Below, one piece after another: positions 1 to 9,890 of a stretch of 64,000 nt of DNA. The notes beneath the pieces are model-generated. The model had not been told where the DNA came from, searched no databases, and worked only from the letters and a program-made list of their open reading frames with translations. Source of the stretch: Mycolicibacterium holsaticum DSM 44478 = JCM 12374 (GTDB taxonomy: Bacteria; Actinomycetota; Actinomycetes; Mycobacteriales; Mycobacteriaceae). Made by a program: the position numbers and the translations under genes. How positions within the stretch are numbered: the stretch's first letter is position 1; each line of letters opens with the position of its first letter. The stretch is taken from assembly GCF_019645835.1 (NCBI RefSeq), contig NZ_CP080998.1:992001-1056000 (forward strand). Direction: 5' to 3'.

Positions 1-279
<279 letters not shown>

Positions 280-313
280 CGCTCTGTGCGCGAGATTGGG
301 GAAGGGGCCGGCG

Positions 314-1843
314 ATGGCGGTCGATCCGCGGACTCCGGTGCTGGTCGCCGTCGGCCAGTTCACCGAACGCATCGACGACCCCGACTACCGGGGCATGTCG
401 GCGGTGGACCTCGCGACCGAAGCGGTCCGCGCGGCGCTGACCGACACCGGGGTCGACCCGGCCGTGATCGCCGAGGCGATCGAAACGGTGTACGGGCTGA
501 GGCAATTCGAGATCTCCGGACCCATGCCGGCCACGCTCGGCAAGTCGAACAACTACCCGCGCTCGGTGATGAACCGGGTGGGCGGGAATCCGGCCCGCGT
601 CGTGCTGGAACCCGTCGGCGGACAGGGGCCACAAAAGCTCGTCACCGAGGCGGGCACTGCGATCGCGGCCGGCGAGGTGGACGTCGCGATGATCATCGGC
701 TCCGAACCGGGATCGACCGCACGCTACTTCGCCAAACGTGAGGACAAGCCGGACTTCACCGAACACGTCGACGGCCAGTTGGAGGACCGCGGTCACCAGA
801 TCCACCAGTACTTCACCGAGTACACCGCCTCACACGGGTTGACCGGTGCGGCAGTGCAATACGGGCTGCTCGACAACGCGCGCCGCAGCCGGCTCGGGCT
901 GGGTGTTGTCGAGTATCGGCGACAGATGGCCGAGTTGTTCGCGCCGATGTCGAAAGTCGCGGCGAAGAACCCGTTCTCGTCATCGCCGGTCGAGCGTTCG
1001 GTCGAGGAGATCTGCACGATCACCGACGACAACCGGATGATCTGCGATCCCTACCCCCGCCTGCTGGTCGCGCGAGATCAGGTGAACCAGGGCGCGGCCG
1101 TGATCATGATGTCGGTGGCGGCCGCCCGTCGTCTCGGCGTACCCGAGGCGAAATGGGCATATCTGCACGGTCATTCGGATATCACCGAGCAGGCGCTGCT
1201 GGACCGTGTCGACCTCGGCGCCAGCCCTGCGGCAGTGCACGCGTCGCGAGAAGCCTTGCGGGTCGCCGAGATCGGCGTCGACGACATCGCCATGTTCGAC
1301 CTGTACAGTTGCTTCCCGTTCCCGGTGTTCGTCGTCTGCGAGGCGCTCGGCATCGACGGTGCAGACCCGCGCGGGCTCACGGTGACCGGGGGCCTGCCCT
1401 ACTTCGGCGGGCCGGGCAACAGCTACTCGCTGCACGCGATCGCCGAGACCGTGACGCAACTGCGCGACAAGCCAGGCGAATTCGGCTTCGTGGGCGCCAA
1501 CGGCGGCACGATGAGCAAGTACTCGGTCGGTGTCTACTCCACCCGGTCGGCCCCATGGCGGTCCGATCGCAGCGAACAACTCAACCAGCAGATCAGTGCG
1601 TTGCCGAACGTTCCGGTGACCACCTCACCCGCAGGTGCAGCCACGATCGAGACGTACTCCGTGCGGTACGACTGGCCCACCACCACGGGCATCATCGTCG
1701 GACGCCTGGACGCCGACAATGCGCGTTTCATGGCCACCACCGAGGATCCCGACCTGGTCGCGCTGATGTGCGACGGTGATCCGCTCAACGCCGCCATCCA
1801 CGTCCGGTCGACAGAGCACGGCAACCGCGCGACGCTGAGGTGA
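314..1843 (+). CDS. Thiolase-like acetyl-CoA acetyltransferase family protein
   Basis: This protein of 509 residues belongs to the thiolase superfamily. The N-terminus PVLVAVGQFTERI and the late motif YSCFPFPVF, with the probable catalytic cysteine, resemble SCP-x type thiolases and mycobacterial 'acetyl-CoA acetyltransferase' proteins. The usual C-terminal GHP histidine motif is not obvious; the equivalent stretch reads GANGGTMSKYSVG. Substrate is unknown; a role in degrading fatty acid or sterol side chains is an inference. The ATG at 314 is chosen over the upstream TTG because GGGGAAGGGG lies about six bases before it. The gene is not in the corresponding M. tuberculosis order as I recall it. 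Confidence 0.8.
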   Translation: MAVDPRTPVLVAVGQFTERIDDPDYRGMSAVDLATEAVRAALTDTGVDPAVIAEAIETVYGLRQFEISGPMPATLGKSNNYPRSVMNRVGGNPARVVLEPVGGQGPQKLVTEAGTAIAAGEVDVAMIIGSEPGSTARYFAKREDKPDFTEHVDGQLEDRGHQIHQYFTEYTASHGLTGAAVQYGLLDNARRSRLGLGVVEYRRQMAELFAPMSKVAAKNPFSSSPVERSVEEICTITDDNRMICDPYPRLLVARDQVNQGAAVIMMSVAAARRLGVPEAKWAYLHGHSDITEQALLDRVDLGASPAAVHASREALRVAEIGVDDIAMFDLYSCFPFPVFVVCEALGIDGADPRGLTVTGGLPYFGGPGNSYSLHAIAETVTQLRDKPGEFGFVGANGGTMSKYSVGVYSTRSAPWRSDRSEQLNQQISALPNVPVTTSPAGAATIETYSVRYDWPTTTGIIVGRLDADNARFMATTEDPDLVALMCDGDPLNAAIHVRSTEHGNRATLR

Positions 1844-1849
1844 ACGACC

Positions 1850-2596
1850 GTGAAACGGGTGCTGCTGGCCGCGGTGGTGGTGCTCGCTTCGCTGACCGGA
1901 TGCGGTTCGCGCGCCTCCGAGGGCAACACGATCGTGGTGTTCGCGGCCGCGTCACTGCAAACTGCGTTCACCGAGATCGGTAAGCAGTTCGAACAAGCTG
2001 ATCCCGGTGTCTCCGTGCAGTTTTCGTTTGGCGGATCATCGGACCTGGTGACCCAGTTGACACAGGGTGCGCGGGCCGACGTATTCGCCTCGGCCGACGT
2101 CACCAACATGGACAGGGCGATCGACGCCGGGCTGGTGGCGGGCGAGCCGCTGAACTTCGCGTCGAACACGCTGACCATCGCCGTCGCACCCGGCAACCCC
2201 AAAGACATTGCGTCGCTGCGTGACCTGACGCGGCCGGACACCACCGTCGTCGTCTGCGCACCGCAGGTGCCCTGCGGTGCGGCCACCCGGCGTGCCGAAC
2301 AGGCGGCGGGCGTCGATCTGTCCCCGGTCAGCGAGGAGTCATCGGTCACCGACGTGCTCAACAAGGTGAGCAGCGGACAGGCCGATGCCGGGCTGGTCTA
2401 CGTCACCGACGCGATCGACGCCAAAGACCAGGTCAGCGCCGTGGCCTTTCCCGAATCGAACGGCGCCGCCAACACCTATCCGATCGCGGCCCTGAGGGAG
2501 TCTGAAAAGCCCGATCTGGCAAGAAGGTTCGTCGCAGCCGTCACCGCCGAACCCGGGCAGCGGGTGCTGCGTGCGGGCGGCTTCGGCGCCCCCTGA
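1850..2596 (+). CDS. modA: ModA-like molybdate-binding lipoprotein
   Basis: This 248-residue protein is a periplasmic-type solute-binding lipoprotein of the ModA family, which hands molybdate to an ABC importer. The N-terminus is a lipoprotein signal with the lipobox LTGC at about residues 15-18. The body shows ModA features: VFAAASLQTAFTEIG, FSFGGSSDLVTQL and a GADVFASAD-like segment. The GTG start at 1850 lies six bases after the thiolase stop and follows GCTGAGG. No modB or modC permease gene is nearby, so it is an orphan in this window. The 3' end abuts the convergent oxidoreductase gene with no gap. Confidence 0.85.
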   Translation: MKRVLLAAVVVLASLTGCGSRASEGNTIVVFAAASLQTAFTEIGKQFEQADPGVSVQFSFGGSSDLVTQLTQGARADVFASADVTNMDRAIDAGLVAGEPLNFASNTLTIAVAPGNPKDIASLRDLTRPDTTVVVCAPQVPCGAATRRAEQAAGVDLSPVSEESSVTDVLNKVSSGQADAGLVYVTDAIDAKDQVSAVAFPESNGAANTYPIAALRESEKPDLARRFVAAVTAEPGQRVLRAGGFGAP

Positions 2597-3445
2597 TCAG
2601 GCCAGGGCGGCCAGTTTGCCCGCGAGACGCTCGACGTAGGCGGCGACGTCGTCGGGGGATTTGTCCGGCAGGCCGAACAGCACCTCGGTGACGCCCAGGT
2701 CGGCCCAGCGTGCCAGCTTCTCCGGGTCCGGCTTGAAATCCAGCGCCACGATCTGCGGTGCGCCCTGCCGGCCCGCGCCGGCCCAGATGTCCTGCAGCTG
2801 CTTCACAGGAGCATCGATGTCGAAGTCGCGCGGCGTGGTGATCCAGCCGTCGGCCGAGCGCGCGATCCACTTGAAGTTCTTCTCGGTGCCCGCCGCGCCG
2901 ACCAGCACCGGGATGTGCGGCTGCACCGGCTTGGGCCATGCCCAGCTCGGCCCGAAACTGACGAACTCGCCCTCGTAGGACGCTTCCTCCTGGGTCCACA
3001 GGGCCCGCATGGCCTCCAGATACTCGCGCAGCATCGTGCGCCGGCGGCCCGGGGGTACGTTGTGGTCTTTGAGCTCGTCGGTGTTCCAGCCGAAGCCCAC
3101 GCCGAGGCTGACCCGGCCGCCGGACAGGTGATCGAGGGTGGCGATCGACTTGGCCAGCGTGATCGGGTCGTGCTCGACCGGCAGCGCGACCGCGGTGGAC
3201 AGGCGCACCCGGGTCGTCACCGCGCAGGCCGTGCCCAGGCTGACCCACGGATCCAGCGTTCGCATGTAGCGGTCGTCGGGCAGCGACTCGTCGCCGGTCG
3301 TCGGGTGGGCGGCCTGCCGCTTGATCGGGATGTGGGTGTGTTCGGGCACGTAGAAGGTGGTGAACCCGTGGTCGTCGGCGAGCTTGGCCGCGGCTGCCGG
3401 GGTGATCCCGCGATCGCTGGTGAAAAGTACGAGCCCGTAATTCAT
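2597..3445 (-). CDS. LLM-class F420-dependent oxidoreductase (Rv0953c-like)
   Basis: This 282-residue protein is a luciferase-like monooxygenase-fold oxidoreductase of the group that normally uses coenzyme F420 in mycobacteria. It begins MNYGLVLFTSDRG and contains the family segments FYVPEHTHIP, GRVSLGVGFGWN and the C-terminal DLGVTEVLFGLP. Length and position correspond to Rv0953c. The ATG at 3445 is preferred because upstream in-frame residues are low-complexity and a KstR-like operator lies only ten bases upstream. The substrate is unknown; the operator suggests a link to sterol or lipid catabolism. Confidence 0.85.
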   Translation of the reverse strand: MNYGLVLFTSDRGITPAAAAKLADDHGFTTFYVPEHTHIPIKRQAAHPTTGDESLPDDRYMRTLDPWVSLGTACAVTTRVRLSTAVALPVEHDPITLAKSIATLDHLSGGRVSLGVGFGWNTDELKDHNVPPGRRRTMLREYLEAMRALWTQEEASYEGEFVSFGPSWAWPKPVQPHIPVLVGAAGTEKNFKWIARSADGWITTPRDFDIDAPVKQLQDIWAGAGRQGAPQIVALDFKPDPEKLARWADLGVTEVLFGLPDKSPDDVAAYVERLAGKLAALA

Positions 3446-3454
3446 GCCTCGAAT

Positions 3455-3468
3455 TAGAACGTGTTCTA
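3455..3468. promoter_or_regulatory. KstR-like operator
   Basis: The 14 bases TAGAACGTGTTCTA form arms TAGAAC and GTTCTA around two bases. They fit the published KstR pattern TnnAACnnGTTnnA at every fixed position. KstR is the TetR-family repressor of cholesterol-catabolism genes. The site is ten bases upstream of the F420-type oxidoreductase start, where a repressor would block transcription of that gene. No binding data are available here. Confidence 0.7.
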
Positions 3469-3769
3469 GTGGCGGTGGCAATACCGGGGTCGATATGGCA
3501 CCGAGCAACGTCCGCATCCCGCGGTCGGCCACCGCCCCGAAAACTCGTCGCGGAACGTGTTGCGCCGTATCGCAAACTCTGCCGCGGTTTTGCGCACTAC
3601 CGCTTTCTGCACGTCCGCTGGGAATTCGAGTACGTCCGTGCGCCGGCATCGCCCGTGGTGCGCGAAACCGAAGATTCCGAAGAGGATTCGATCGGGCAAC
3701 CCGTGCCCGCGTCGATGCCAGCCAGGTGCGCTAGCGTGGTCTTCAAGCCCGTCCAGCACAGGAGAGGTC
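3469..3769. other. Intergenic region between divergent genes
   Basis: About 300 bases between the oxidoreductase and the DUF5336 gene hold no convincing gene. Open frames here are short and lack ribosome binding sites. A second AACGTGTT core at 3556-3563 lacks the outer bases of a KstR site. The GGAGAGG at 3761-3767 is the ribosome binding site of the next gene. Confidence 0.5.
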
Positions 3770-4666
3770 ATGACCTACCCGCCCGGTCCGCCCGGTAGCC
3801 CCGGATATCCGTCCGCACAACAGCCGACCCACCAGTTCGCCGCGCCGACACAGCAGTTCGGCAAGGTGAACGAACCCGCAGCCGCGACGCCCGAAGGCGC
3901 CAGCAGGCTGCCCGCCTATCTGATCGCCGCTGTCGCCGCGCTCGGCCTGGCGGTCTATCTGTCCAGTTTCGGCCCGCTTTTCACGATCGCCGCATCGGAT
4001 TTCCCCGGCCTGGTCGACGTCAGCGGCGGCTCGTTCGGTCTGGTGCTGGCCGTGGCTGCCGCGGTGCTGGCCGGCCTGCTCGCCGGTGTCAGCCTGCTGC
4101 CCCGGCAGACGGTGGCGACATCGCTGATGACGGTGCTCTCGGTGCTGGCGTTGCTGCTCGTCATCGCCGAGGTCATCAACAAGCCCAGCGTCGCCTCGAT
4201 CGACTGGGGGCTGTACCTGGTCATCGCGTTCACCGTGCTGCAGGCGATCGTCGCCGTGGCGGTGCTGCTGTTCGAGTCAGGCATCATCACTCCGCCCGTC
4301 CCGCGCCCGAAGTACGAGCAGAACTACGGCCAGTACGGCGGTCCCGGCGGGCCCTACTACGGCCAGCAGTACGGCGGGCCGCAGCAGCACCAGCAGCACC
4401 AGCAGCGGCCGGGTTATCCCACGCCCTACGGCGGTTATGGCAGCGGCCCGTCGACCGGCGGGTTCGCCGGTCCGCAACCCGGCTCGCAGCAAGGGACACA
4501 ACCCGGCTCGCAGCAATCGGGCTCGCAGTCCGGCGGTCAGAGCGGCCCCCCGACCCCGCCGACCGGCTTCCCGACGTACGGGCAGCCGCCGTCGAACTCG
4601 AATCAGACGACACAGGCGTCCTCACAGCAGTCGTCCTCCTCGCAGTCGGGGCAGACGCCGTCGTAG
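3770..4666 (+). CDS. DUF5336 membrane protein (Rv0954-like)
   Basis: This 298-residue protein has a proline-rich cytoplasmic N-terminus, four predicted membrane segments between about residues 45 and 175, and a long low-complexity tail rich in Gly, Gln, Pro, Tyr and Ser, with YGGPGGPYYGQQYGGP-like runs and SGSQ repeats. This layout matches Rv0954, a membrane protein linked to the mycobacterial divisome. The ATG at 3770 has GGAGAGG two bases upstream. The next gene is perM, also a division factor, so the two probably act together at the septum. The exact biochemical role is not known. Confidence 0.85.
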   Translation: MTYPPGPPGSPGYPSAQQPTHQFAAPTQQFGKVNEPAAATPEGASRLPAYLIAAVAALGLAVYLSSFGPLFTIAASDFPGLVDVSGGSFGLVLAVAAAVLAGLLAGVSLLPRQTVATSLMTVLSVLALLLVIAEVINKPSVASIDWGLYLVIAFTVLQAIVAVAVLLFESGIITPPVPRPKYEQNYGQYGGPGGPYYGQQYGGPQQHQQHQQRPGYPTPYGGYGSGPSTGGFAGPQPGSQQGTQPGSQQSGSQSGGQSGPPTPPTGFPTYGQPPSNSNQTTQASSQQSSSSQSGQTPS

Positions 4667-4726
4667 TCTGAGCCGCGCGTGCGTCAACTTCGCACGCGGT
4701 GAGCTTGTGCGAGGAGCGGCCAACCA

Positions 4727-6121
4727 GTGGACAACCGACCGGTGGGCACGCGTCAAGCACGTGAGCTGATTCGGGTTGCGTTCGGTCCGTCGATCGTCGC
4801 GCTCGTCATCATCGCCGCGGTCGTACTGATCCAGCTGCTCATCGCGAACAGCGAGATGACCGGCGCGTTCGGTGCGATCGCCAGCATGTGGCTGGGTGTG
4901 CACCTGGTGCCGGTGTCCATCGGTGGTGCCGAGCTCGGCGTGATGCCGCTGTTGCCGGTGCTGGCAATGGTCTGGGGCACGGCCCGCACGACGGCGGCTG
5001 CCACCTCACCCCAGAGTTCGTGGTTCCTGACCCGGTGGGTGGTCGGATCCGCGCTGGGCGGACCGCTGCTGATCGCGGCGATCTCCCTGGCGATCGTCCA
5101 CGACGCCGCCTCGGTGCTGACCGACCTGCAGACGCCCAACGCGCTGCGCGCCTTCGGCAGCGTCCTGGCGGTGCATGCGGTCGGCGCGGGCGTGGGCGTG
5201 GGATCCCGCGTCGGCAGGCGGCTGCTGAGCGCGTCGCCGCTGCCGCGCTGGCTGCCCGACGCGATCCGCGCGGCCACCGCGGGAGTGCTCGCGCTGCTCG
5301 GCCTGTCCGGTGTCGTGGCCGCCGGATCGCTGATCGTGCACTGGTCGACCATGCATGACCTGTTCGGGATCACCGAGTCGGCGTTCGGACAGCTCAGCCT
5401 CGCTGCGTTGTCGGTCCTGTACATCCCGAACGTGCTGGTGGGCACCGCGGCGGTCGCCGTCGGTTCCAGCGCCCACATCGGGTTGGCGACGTTCAGCTCG
5501 TTCACCGTGTTCGGCGGCGACATCCCTGCGCTGCCGGTGCTGGCGGCCGTGCCGACCCCGCCGCTCGGTCCGATCTGGGTGGCGCTGTTGATCGTGGCCG
5601 CGGTCTCCGGGGTGGCGATCGGCCAGCAGTGCGCGCGACAACCGCTGCCGTTGGTGCCCGCGCTGCTCAAGCTCGTCGTCGCGGCCGCACTCGCGGCGGT
5701 GACGATGGCGCTGCTCGGCCACGCCGGCGGGGGGCGGCTGGGCAACTTCGGCGACGTCGGCGTCGACCAGGCCACGTTCGGGCCCGCGGTGTTCCTGTGG
5801 TTCGCCGGTATCGGTGGGCTGACGGTGGCGATGTCCGGCGGCGTCACGCGCAGACCGAGAACGGCCGAGCCCAAACCCGAGCCCGACCCCGACCCCGAGC
5901 CTGAACCCGAGCCCGAGGCTGAGCTCGAGCCCGACCCTGAACCCGACCCCGAACCCGACCCTGAGCCCGAGCACATCGGCGACGACGACGCAGCACCCGA
6001 GGTTGGCGAAAAGGCGCCCGCCGCCGCGGCGGTGCCCATCGAGGACCCCGAGGAACACTTCGTCGTCGACGACGACGGTGCGCCGGACACCGCAGACCGG
6101 CCCCACAACGGTGACCATTAG
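4727..6121 (+). CDS. perM: PerM-like integral membrane protein (DUF6350)
   Basis: This 464-residue polytopic protein has about eight to ten hydrophobic segments followed by an acidic Pro-Glu-Asp tail from about residue 382. Position and architecture match Rv0955 (PerM), a membrane protein that supports cell division, reportedly by stabilising FtsB, and that is needed for persistence in the host. The GTG start at 4727 follows GAGGAG at 4711-4716. The gene is 60 bases after the DUF5336 gene and probably in the same transcript. The acidic tail is strongly repetitive; I do not know whether it is conserved. Confidence 0.85.
   Translation: MDNRPVGTRQARELIRVAFGPSIVALVIIAAVVLIQLLIANSEMTGAFGAIASMWLGVHLVPVSIGGAELGVMPLLPVLAMVWGTARTTAAATSPQSSWFLTRWVVGSALGGPLLIAAISLAIVHDAASVLTDLQTPNALRAFGSVLAVHAVGAGVGVGSRVGRRLLSASPLPRWLPDAIRAATAGVLALLGLSGVVAAGSLIVHWSTMHDLFGITESAFGQLSLAALSVLYIPNVLVGTAAVAVGSSAHIGLATFSSFTVFGGDIPALPVLAAVPTPPLGPIWVALLIVAAVSGVAIGQQCARQPLPLVPALLKLVVAAALAAVTMALLGHAGGGRLGNFGDVGVDQATFGPAVFLWFAGIGGLTVAMSGGVTRRPRTAEPKPEPDPDPEPEPEPEAELEPDPEPDPEPDPEPEHIGDDDAAPEVGEKAPAAAAVPIEDPEEHFVVDDDGAPDTADRPHNGDH
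5870..5970 (+). repeat. In-frame Pro-Glu/Pro-Asp repeat in perM
   Basis: About 34 codons alternate CCC with GAG, GAC, GAA or GAT-type acidic codons, giving a (P-E/D)n tail (residues about 382-415), interrupted once by AELE. The tract is short-period and could vary in length between strains without frameshift if changes are multiples of six bases. Confidence 0.8.
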
Positions 6122-6131
6122 GCTCCCAGAC

Positions 6132-6761
6132 GTGCAGGAACCGCTTCGTGTGCCGCCCAGCGCACCGGCGCGGGTGGTGGTGCTGGCCTCGGGCACCGGT
6201 TCGCTGCTCGCCTCCCTGCTCGCCGCCGCGGTCGGCGACTATCCGGCCCGAGTGGTCGCGGTCGGCACCGACCGCGACTGCGCCGCCCTGCAGATCGCGG
6301 CGTCGTCGTCGGTGCCCGCGTTCACCGTCGCGCTTGGCGACCAACCCGACCGCGCCGCATGGGACGCCGCCCTCACCGAGGCCGCCGCCGCATATGCGCC
6401 GGACCTGGTGGTATCGGCGGGGTTCATGAAAATCCTTGGTCCCCAATTTCTTTCTCGCTTCCCCGGCCGGGTGCTCAACACCCATCCGGCGCTGCTGCCT
6501 GCCTTCCCCGGCGCGCACGCGGTGACCGACGCGCTGGCCTACGGTGTCAAGGTCACCGGCTGCAGCGTGCATCTGGTCGACGCGGGTACCGACACCGGAC
6601 CGGTGCTGGCCCAGGAGGCGGTGCCGGTCCTCGACGACGACGACGAAGCCACCCTGCACGAGCGGATCAAGGTCGTGGAGCGACGACTGCTCGTGGACGT
6701 ACTGGAAGCGCTCGCGACCCGCGGCGTGACCTGGACCGGACGAAAGGCGACCCTGGGATGA
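6132..6761 (+). CDS. purN: Phosphoribosylglycinamide formyltransferase
   Basis: This 209-residue enzyme transfers a formyl group from 10-formyl-THF to GAR in purine synthesis. It shows [12 protein letters not shown] at the N-terminus, the [16 protein letters not shown] active-site region with the Asn-His pair, and the later aspartate in DAGTDTGPV. The GTG at 6132 gives an N-terminus [14 protein letters not shown] resembling the tuberculosis protein; GTG at 6150, with AGGAA nine bases before it, is an alternative. The stop overlaps the purH start (ATGA), indicating translational coupling. Confidence 0.93.
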   Translation: MQEPLRVPPSAPARVVVLASGTGSLLASLLAAAVGDYPARVVAVGTDRDCAALQIAASSSVPAFTVALGDQPDRAAWDAALTEAAAAYAPDLVVSAGFMKILGPQFLSRFPGRVLNTHPALLPAFPGAHAVTDALAYGVKVTGCSVHLVDAGTDTGPVLAQEAVPVLDDDDEATLHERIKVVERRLLVDVLEALATRGVTWTGRKATLG

Positions 6762-8326
6762 GCGATAAACGGCCGATTCGGCGCGCGTTGGTCAGCGTGT
6801 ACGACAAGACCGGCCTCGCCGAACTGGCCCGCGGACTGCACGAGGCGGGCGTCGCCATCGTCTCGACCGGGTCGACCGCCAAAACCATTGCCGGCGCCGG
6901 TGTTCCGGTCACCCCGGTGGAGGAGGTGACCGGTTTCCCCGAGGTGCTCGACGGCCGGGTCAAGACCCTGCACCCGCACGTGCACGCCGGTCTGCTGGCC
7001 GATCAGCGCAAACCCGAACATGTTTCGGCGCTGGCCGACCTGGGCGTCGCCGCGTTCGAGCTCGTGGTAGCGAACCTGTATCCGTTCACCGAGACCGTCG
7101 CATCCGGCGCGGGCATCGACGAGTGCGTCGAGCAGATCGACATCGGCGGCCCATCCATGGTCCGTGCCGCCGCCAAGAACCATCCCAGCGTCGCCGTCGT
7201 CGTGGACCCGCTGGGCTACGACGGGGTGCTCGCCGCGGTGCGCGCAGGCGGGTTCACGCTGGAAGAGCGAAAGAGGCTGGCGGCGCTGGCGTTTCGGCAC
7301 ACTGCCGAGTACGACGTCGCGGTGGCGTCGTGGATGGGCTCGGTGCTGGCGCCCGAGGGCGGGCCGGCGCCCGCATCGTTGCCGCAGTGGCTGGGTGCGA
7401 CGTGGCGACGGGACGCGGTGCTGCGCTACGGCGAGAACCCGCACCAGCAGGCCGCGCTGTACCGCGACGACGCGGCGTGGCCCGGGCTGGCGCAGGCCGA
7501 GCAACTGCACGGCAAGGAGATGTCCTACAACAACTACACCGACGCCGACGCGGCCTGGCGCGCGGCGTTCGACCACGAAGAGACCTGTGTCGCGATCATC
7601 AAGCACGCCAACCCGTGTGGCATCGCGGTCTCCTCGGTCTCGGTGGCCGACGCGCACCGCAAGGCCCACGAATGCGATCCGCTCTCGGCGTTCGGCGGTG
7701 TGATCGCCGCCAACACCACGGTCAGCGTCGCGATGGCCGAGACGGTCGCCGACATCTTCACCGAGGTGATCATCGCGCCCGCCTACGAACCCGGTGCGGT
7801 GGAAGTGCTGGCGCGCAAGAAGAACATCCGGGTGCTGGTGGCTTCGGAGCCGCAGTCCGGCGGTTCGGAATTCCGCCAGATCAGCGGCGGCCTGCTCGTC
7901 CAGGAGCGTGACGCGTTCACCGCGCCCGGGGACGACGTGGTCAACTGGACGCTCGCCGCCGGTTCGCCCGCGGACCCTGCGACGCTGGCTGATTTGAAGT
8001 TCGCCTGGCGGGTGTGCCGCGCGGTGAAGTCCAACGCGATCGTGGTGGCCGCCGACGGCGCCACCGTCGGGGTGGGGATGGGTCAGGTCAACCGGGTCGA
8101 CGCGGCGCGGTTGGCCGTGCAGCGTGCCGGGGACCGGATGCGCGGCGCGGTCGCGGCGTCCGACGCGTTCTTCCCGTTCCCCGACGGGCTCGAGACGCTC
8201 ATCGAAGGCGGGGTGAAGGCCGTCGTGCATCCCGGCGGCTCGGTGCGCGACGAGCAGGTCACCGAGGCCGCCGCCAAGGCCGGCATCACGCTCTACCTCA
8301 CCGGCGCGCGTCACTTCGCACACTGA
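6758..8326 (+). CDS. purH: Bifunctional AICAR transformylase/IMP cyclohydrolase
   Basis: This 522-residue enzyme performs the last two steps of IMP synthesis. The N-terminal cyclohydrolase domain starts [13 protein letters not shown] and includes [10 protein letters not shown] and [15 protein letters not shown]. The C-terminal transformylase domain contains KHANPCG and ends [19 protein letters not shown]. The ATG at 6758 overlaps the purN stop by four bases. A longer frame reaches upstream into purN, but that part is out of register with any PurH sequence. Length is typical for the family. Confidence 0.96.
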   Translation: MSDKRPIRRALVSVYDKTGLAELARGLHEAGVAIVSTGSTAKTIAGAGVPVTPVEEVTGFPEVLDGRVKTLHPHVHAGLLADQRKPEHVSALADLGVAAFELVVANLYPFTETVASGAGIDECVEQIDIGGPSMVRAAAKNHPSVAVVVDPLGYDGVLAAVRAGGFTLEERKRLAALAFRHTAEYDVAVASWMGSVLAPEGGPAPASLPQWLGATWRRDAVLRYGENPHQQAALYRDDAAWPGLAQAEQLHGKEMSYNNYTDADAAWRAAFDHEETCVAIIKHANPCGIAVSSVSVADAHRKAHECDPLSAFGGVIAANTTVSVAMAETVADIFTEVIIAPAYEPGAVEVLARKKNIRVLVASEPQSGGSEFRQISGGLLVQERDAFTAPGDDVVNWTLAAGSPADPATLADLKFAWRVCRAVKSNAIVVAADGATVGVGMGQVNRVDAARLAVQRAGDRMRGAVAASDAFFPFPDGLETLIEGGVKAVVHPGGSVRDEQVTEAAAKAGITLYLTGARHFAH

Positions 8327-8388
8327 AACCGGCGGCGGCGGGCAGGATGAACTGCGCCGTCACCACTCGTCCCGAACGGAGCAGCATC

Positions 8389-9789
8389 GTGGCCGTCTTC
8401 ATCAGCTACTCCAGTCGTGACACGGAGACCGTCGGGCATCTGGCGGCCGCGCTGCGTCGCGGCCACCATGACCTGTGGATGGACGATGAACTCAGCGGGG
8501 GAGACGCCTGGTGGCGCGCGATCCTCGGCAAGATCCGAAGCTGTGACGTCTTCCTGGCGGCCCTTTCGCAGAACATGTTGCAGTCCAAGGCATGTCAGGC
8601 TGAAATCCGCTACGCATTGGCGCTGGGCAAGCCCATCTTGCCGGTGCTGGTCGGTCCGGTCGACAGCATGCGCACCAACCCGCTGGCCGGTATGCAGGTG
8701 ATCGACTTTCAGCAGCGCAGCATCGAGGCGTGGATGGAACTCGACGAAGCCGTTCGTGCGAAGCAGGCCTCGGCGCCCGCGCTGCCCGATCCGCTGCCCG
8801 CCGAACCGCCGATGCCGTTCGGCTACCTGATGCGGTTGGGCGGGCAGATCAGCGGATCTCAGCTGACACCGCAGCAGCAGACGGTCATCGTCGCCGAACT
8901 TCGGGCCGCCCTCGACGACGACGGGGACGACGCGGGTGCGCGCCGTGACATCTGCGCGTTGCTGGGGCAGTTACGCGACCGCCAGGACGTCACCTATCGC
9001 ACCCGAACCGAGGTCGACGCGCTGCTGGGCCAGGCCGAGCCGGCAACACCGCCGCCGGCGGAACCGCCGCAGCGCGGGCGTCGTCTGGGCTGGGTCATCG
9101 GCGCGGTCGGTGCCGCCGTCATGCTCGTCGCCGTGATGGCGTTCGTGGTGGTGAACCGCGGCACGGAAACCGACTCCGACGCGCGCTCGGCCGCGCCGCA
9201 ACCCCCAGCCAGCGTCGGAGCCGGCGACGGCGGGGCCCCCGCGGTCCCGGCCGCGGAAGCGACCGTCGGCGGCGCCTGCGCACCCACCGAGGGACAGCTG
9301 GCCGTCATCCAAACCGACCCTGACGAACCCGTGCTAAAGATGCCGCAACCGCCCGGCTGGGAGCGCAACACCTGGATGGAGTCGGACGGAATCTTCCGGT
9401 TCGCGCTCTACAACAACAGCATGATGAGCACCGACGGCGTGGCACCCAGCGCGCTGGTGTCACTGGACGAGGAGCGGTCGCTGACACCCGCCGACAGCAT
9501 CTTCATGCTCAAACGCGGGGCCCTGTCGGCCATCGGCGCCACTGACGTCACGACCGAGAAGCACACCGTCTGCGGGCTGCCCGCCGAGACGGTCCGCTAC
9601 CTGACCGGCGCGATCGCCGGGCTGGCACCGCATCCGGCCACCCTGCTCCTCGTGTCGTTGCAGACCGCCGATCGGACCTACACCGCGTCGCTGACGATCG
9701 AAGCCGTCGACTCGCAGGATCCGACGTTCGAGGCCGACGCCGAATCGATGTTGTCCGGCTTCCAGATGCTGCCGCCCGCGGGTCGCTAG
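8389..9789 (+). CDS. TIR-domain membrane protein with extracytoplasmic tail
   Basis: This 466-residue protein has an N-terminal TIR domain (residues about 1-130): it opens AVFISYSSRDTETV, continues DLWMDDELSGGDAWW, and has SKACQAE with Glu72 at the position of the catalytic glutamate of NAD-cleaving TIR domains. A disordered linker leads to one membrane helix at about 232-254 (LGWVIGAVGAAVMLVAVMAF) and a roughly 200-residue outer domain containing cysteines. The GTG at 8389 follows CGGAGC and places the fold at the very N-terminus; ATG 8347 is an alternative. It sits between purH and the MoxR gene, where M. tuberculosis has no such gene. A defence or NAD-signalling role is inference. Confidence 0.75.
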   Translation: MAVFISYSSRDTETVGHLAAALRRGHHDLWMDDELSGGDAWWRAILGKIRSCDVFLAALSQNMLQSKACQAEIRYALALGKPILPVLVGPVDSMRTNPLAGMQVIDFQQRSIEAWMELDEAVRAKQASAPALPDPLPAEPPMPFGYLMRLGGQISGSQLTPQQQTVIVAELRAALDDDGDDAGARRDICALLGQLRDRQDVTYRTRTEVDALLGQAEPATPPPAEPPQRGRRLGWVIGAVGAAVMLVAVMAFVVVNRGTETDSDARSAAPQPPASVGAGDGGAPAVPAAEATVGGACAPTEGQLAVIQTDPDEPVLKMPQPPGWERNTWMESDGIFRFALYNNSMMSTDGVAPSALVSLDEERSLTPADSIFMLKRGALSAIGATDVTTEKHTVCGLPAETVRYLTGAIAGLAPHPATLLLVSLQTADRTYTASLTIEAVDSQDPTFEADAESMLSGFQMLPPAGR

Positions 9790-9890
9790 CTTCGGGACGG
9801 CCGAACGTGGGTTACCCGCACGCCATCGGCACCCGAACCGTGGCATAACCCCACACTGGACCGTCGGCGCGCGGAGTTGCGTAACTTGGA

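Noticed and set aside
3556..3563. Second AACGTGTT core as another KstR site
   Set aside because: The outer T and A of the pattern are missing and the arms do not extend.
4753..6196. Two long minus-strand open frames across perM
   Set aside because: Both are shadows of the membrane gene; the Ser-Gly repeat in one is just the reverse of the Pro-Glu repeat.
6539..8323. Long minus-strand open frame across purH
   Set aside because: It mirrors purH in a GC-rich genome, has low-complexity His/Arg-rich sequence and no ribosome binding site.
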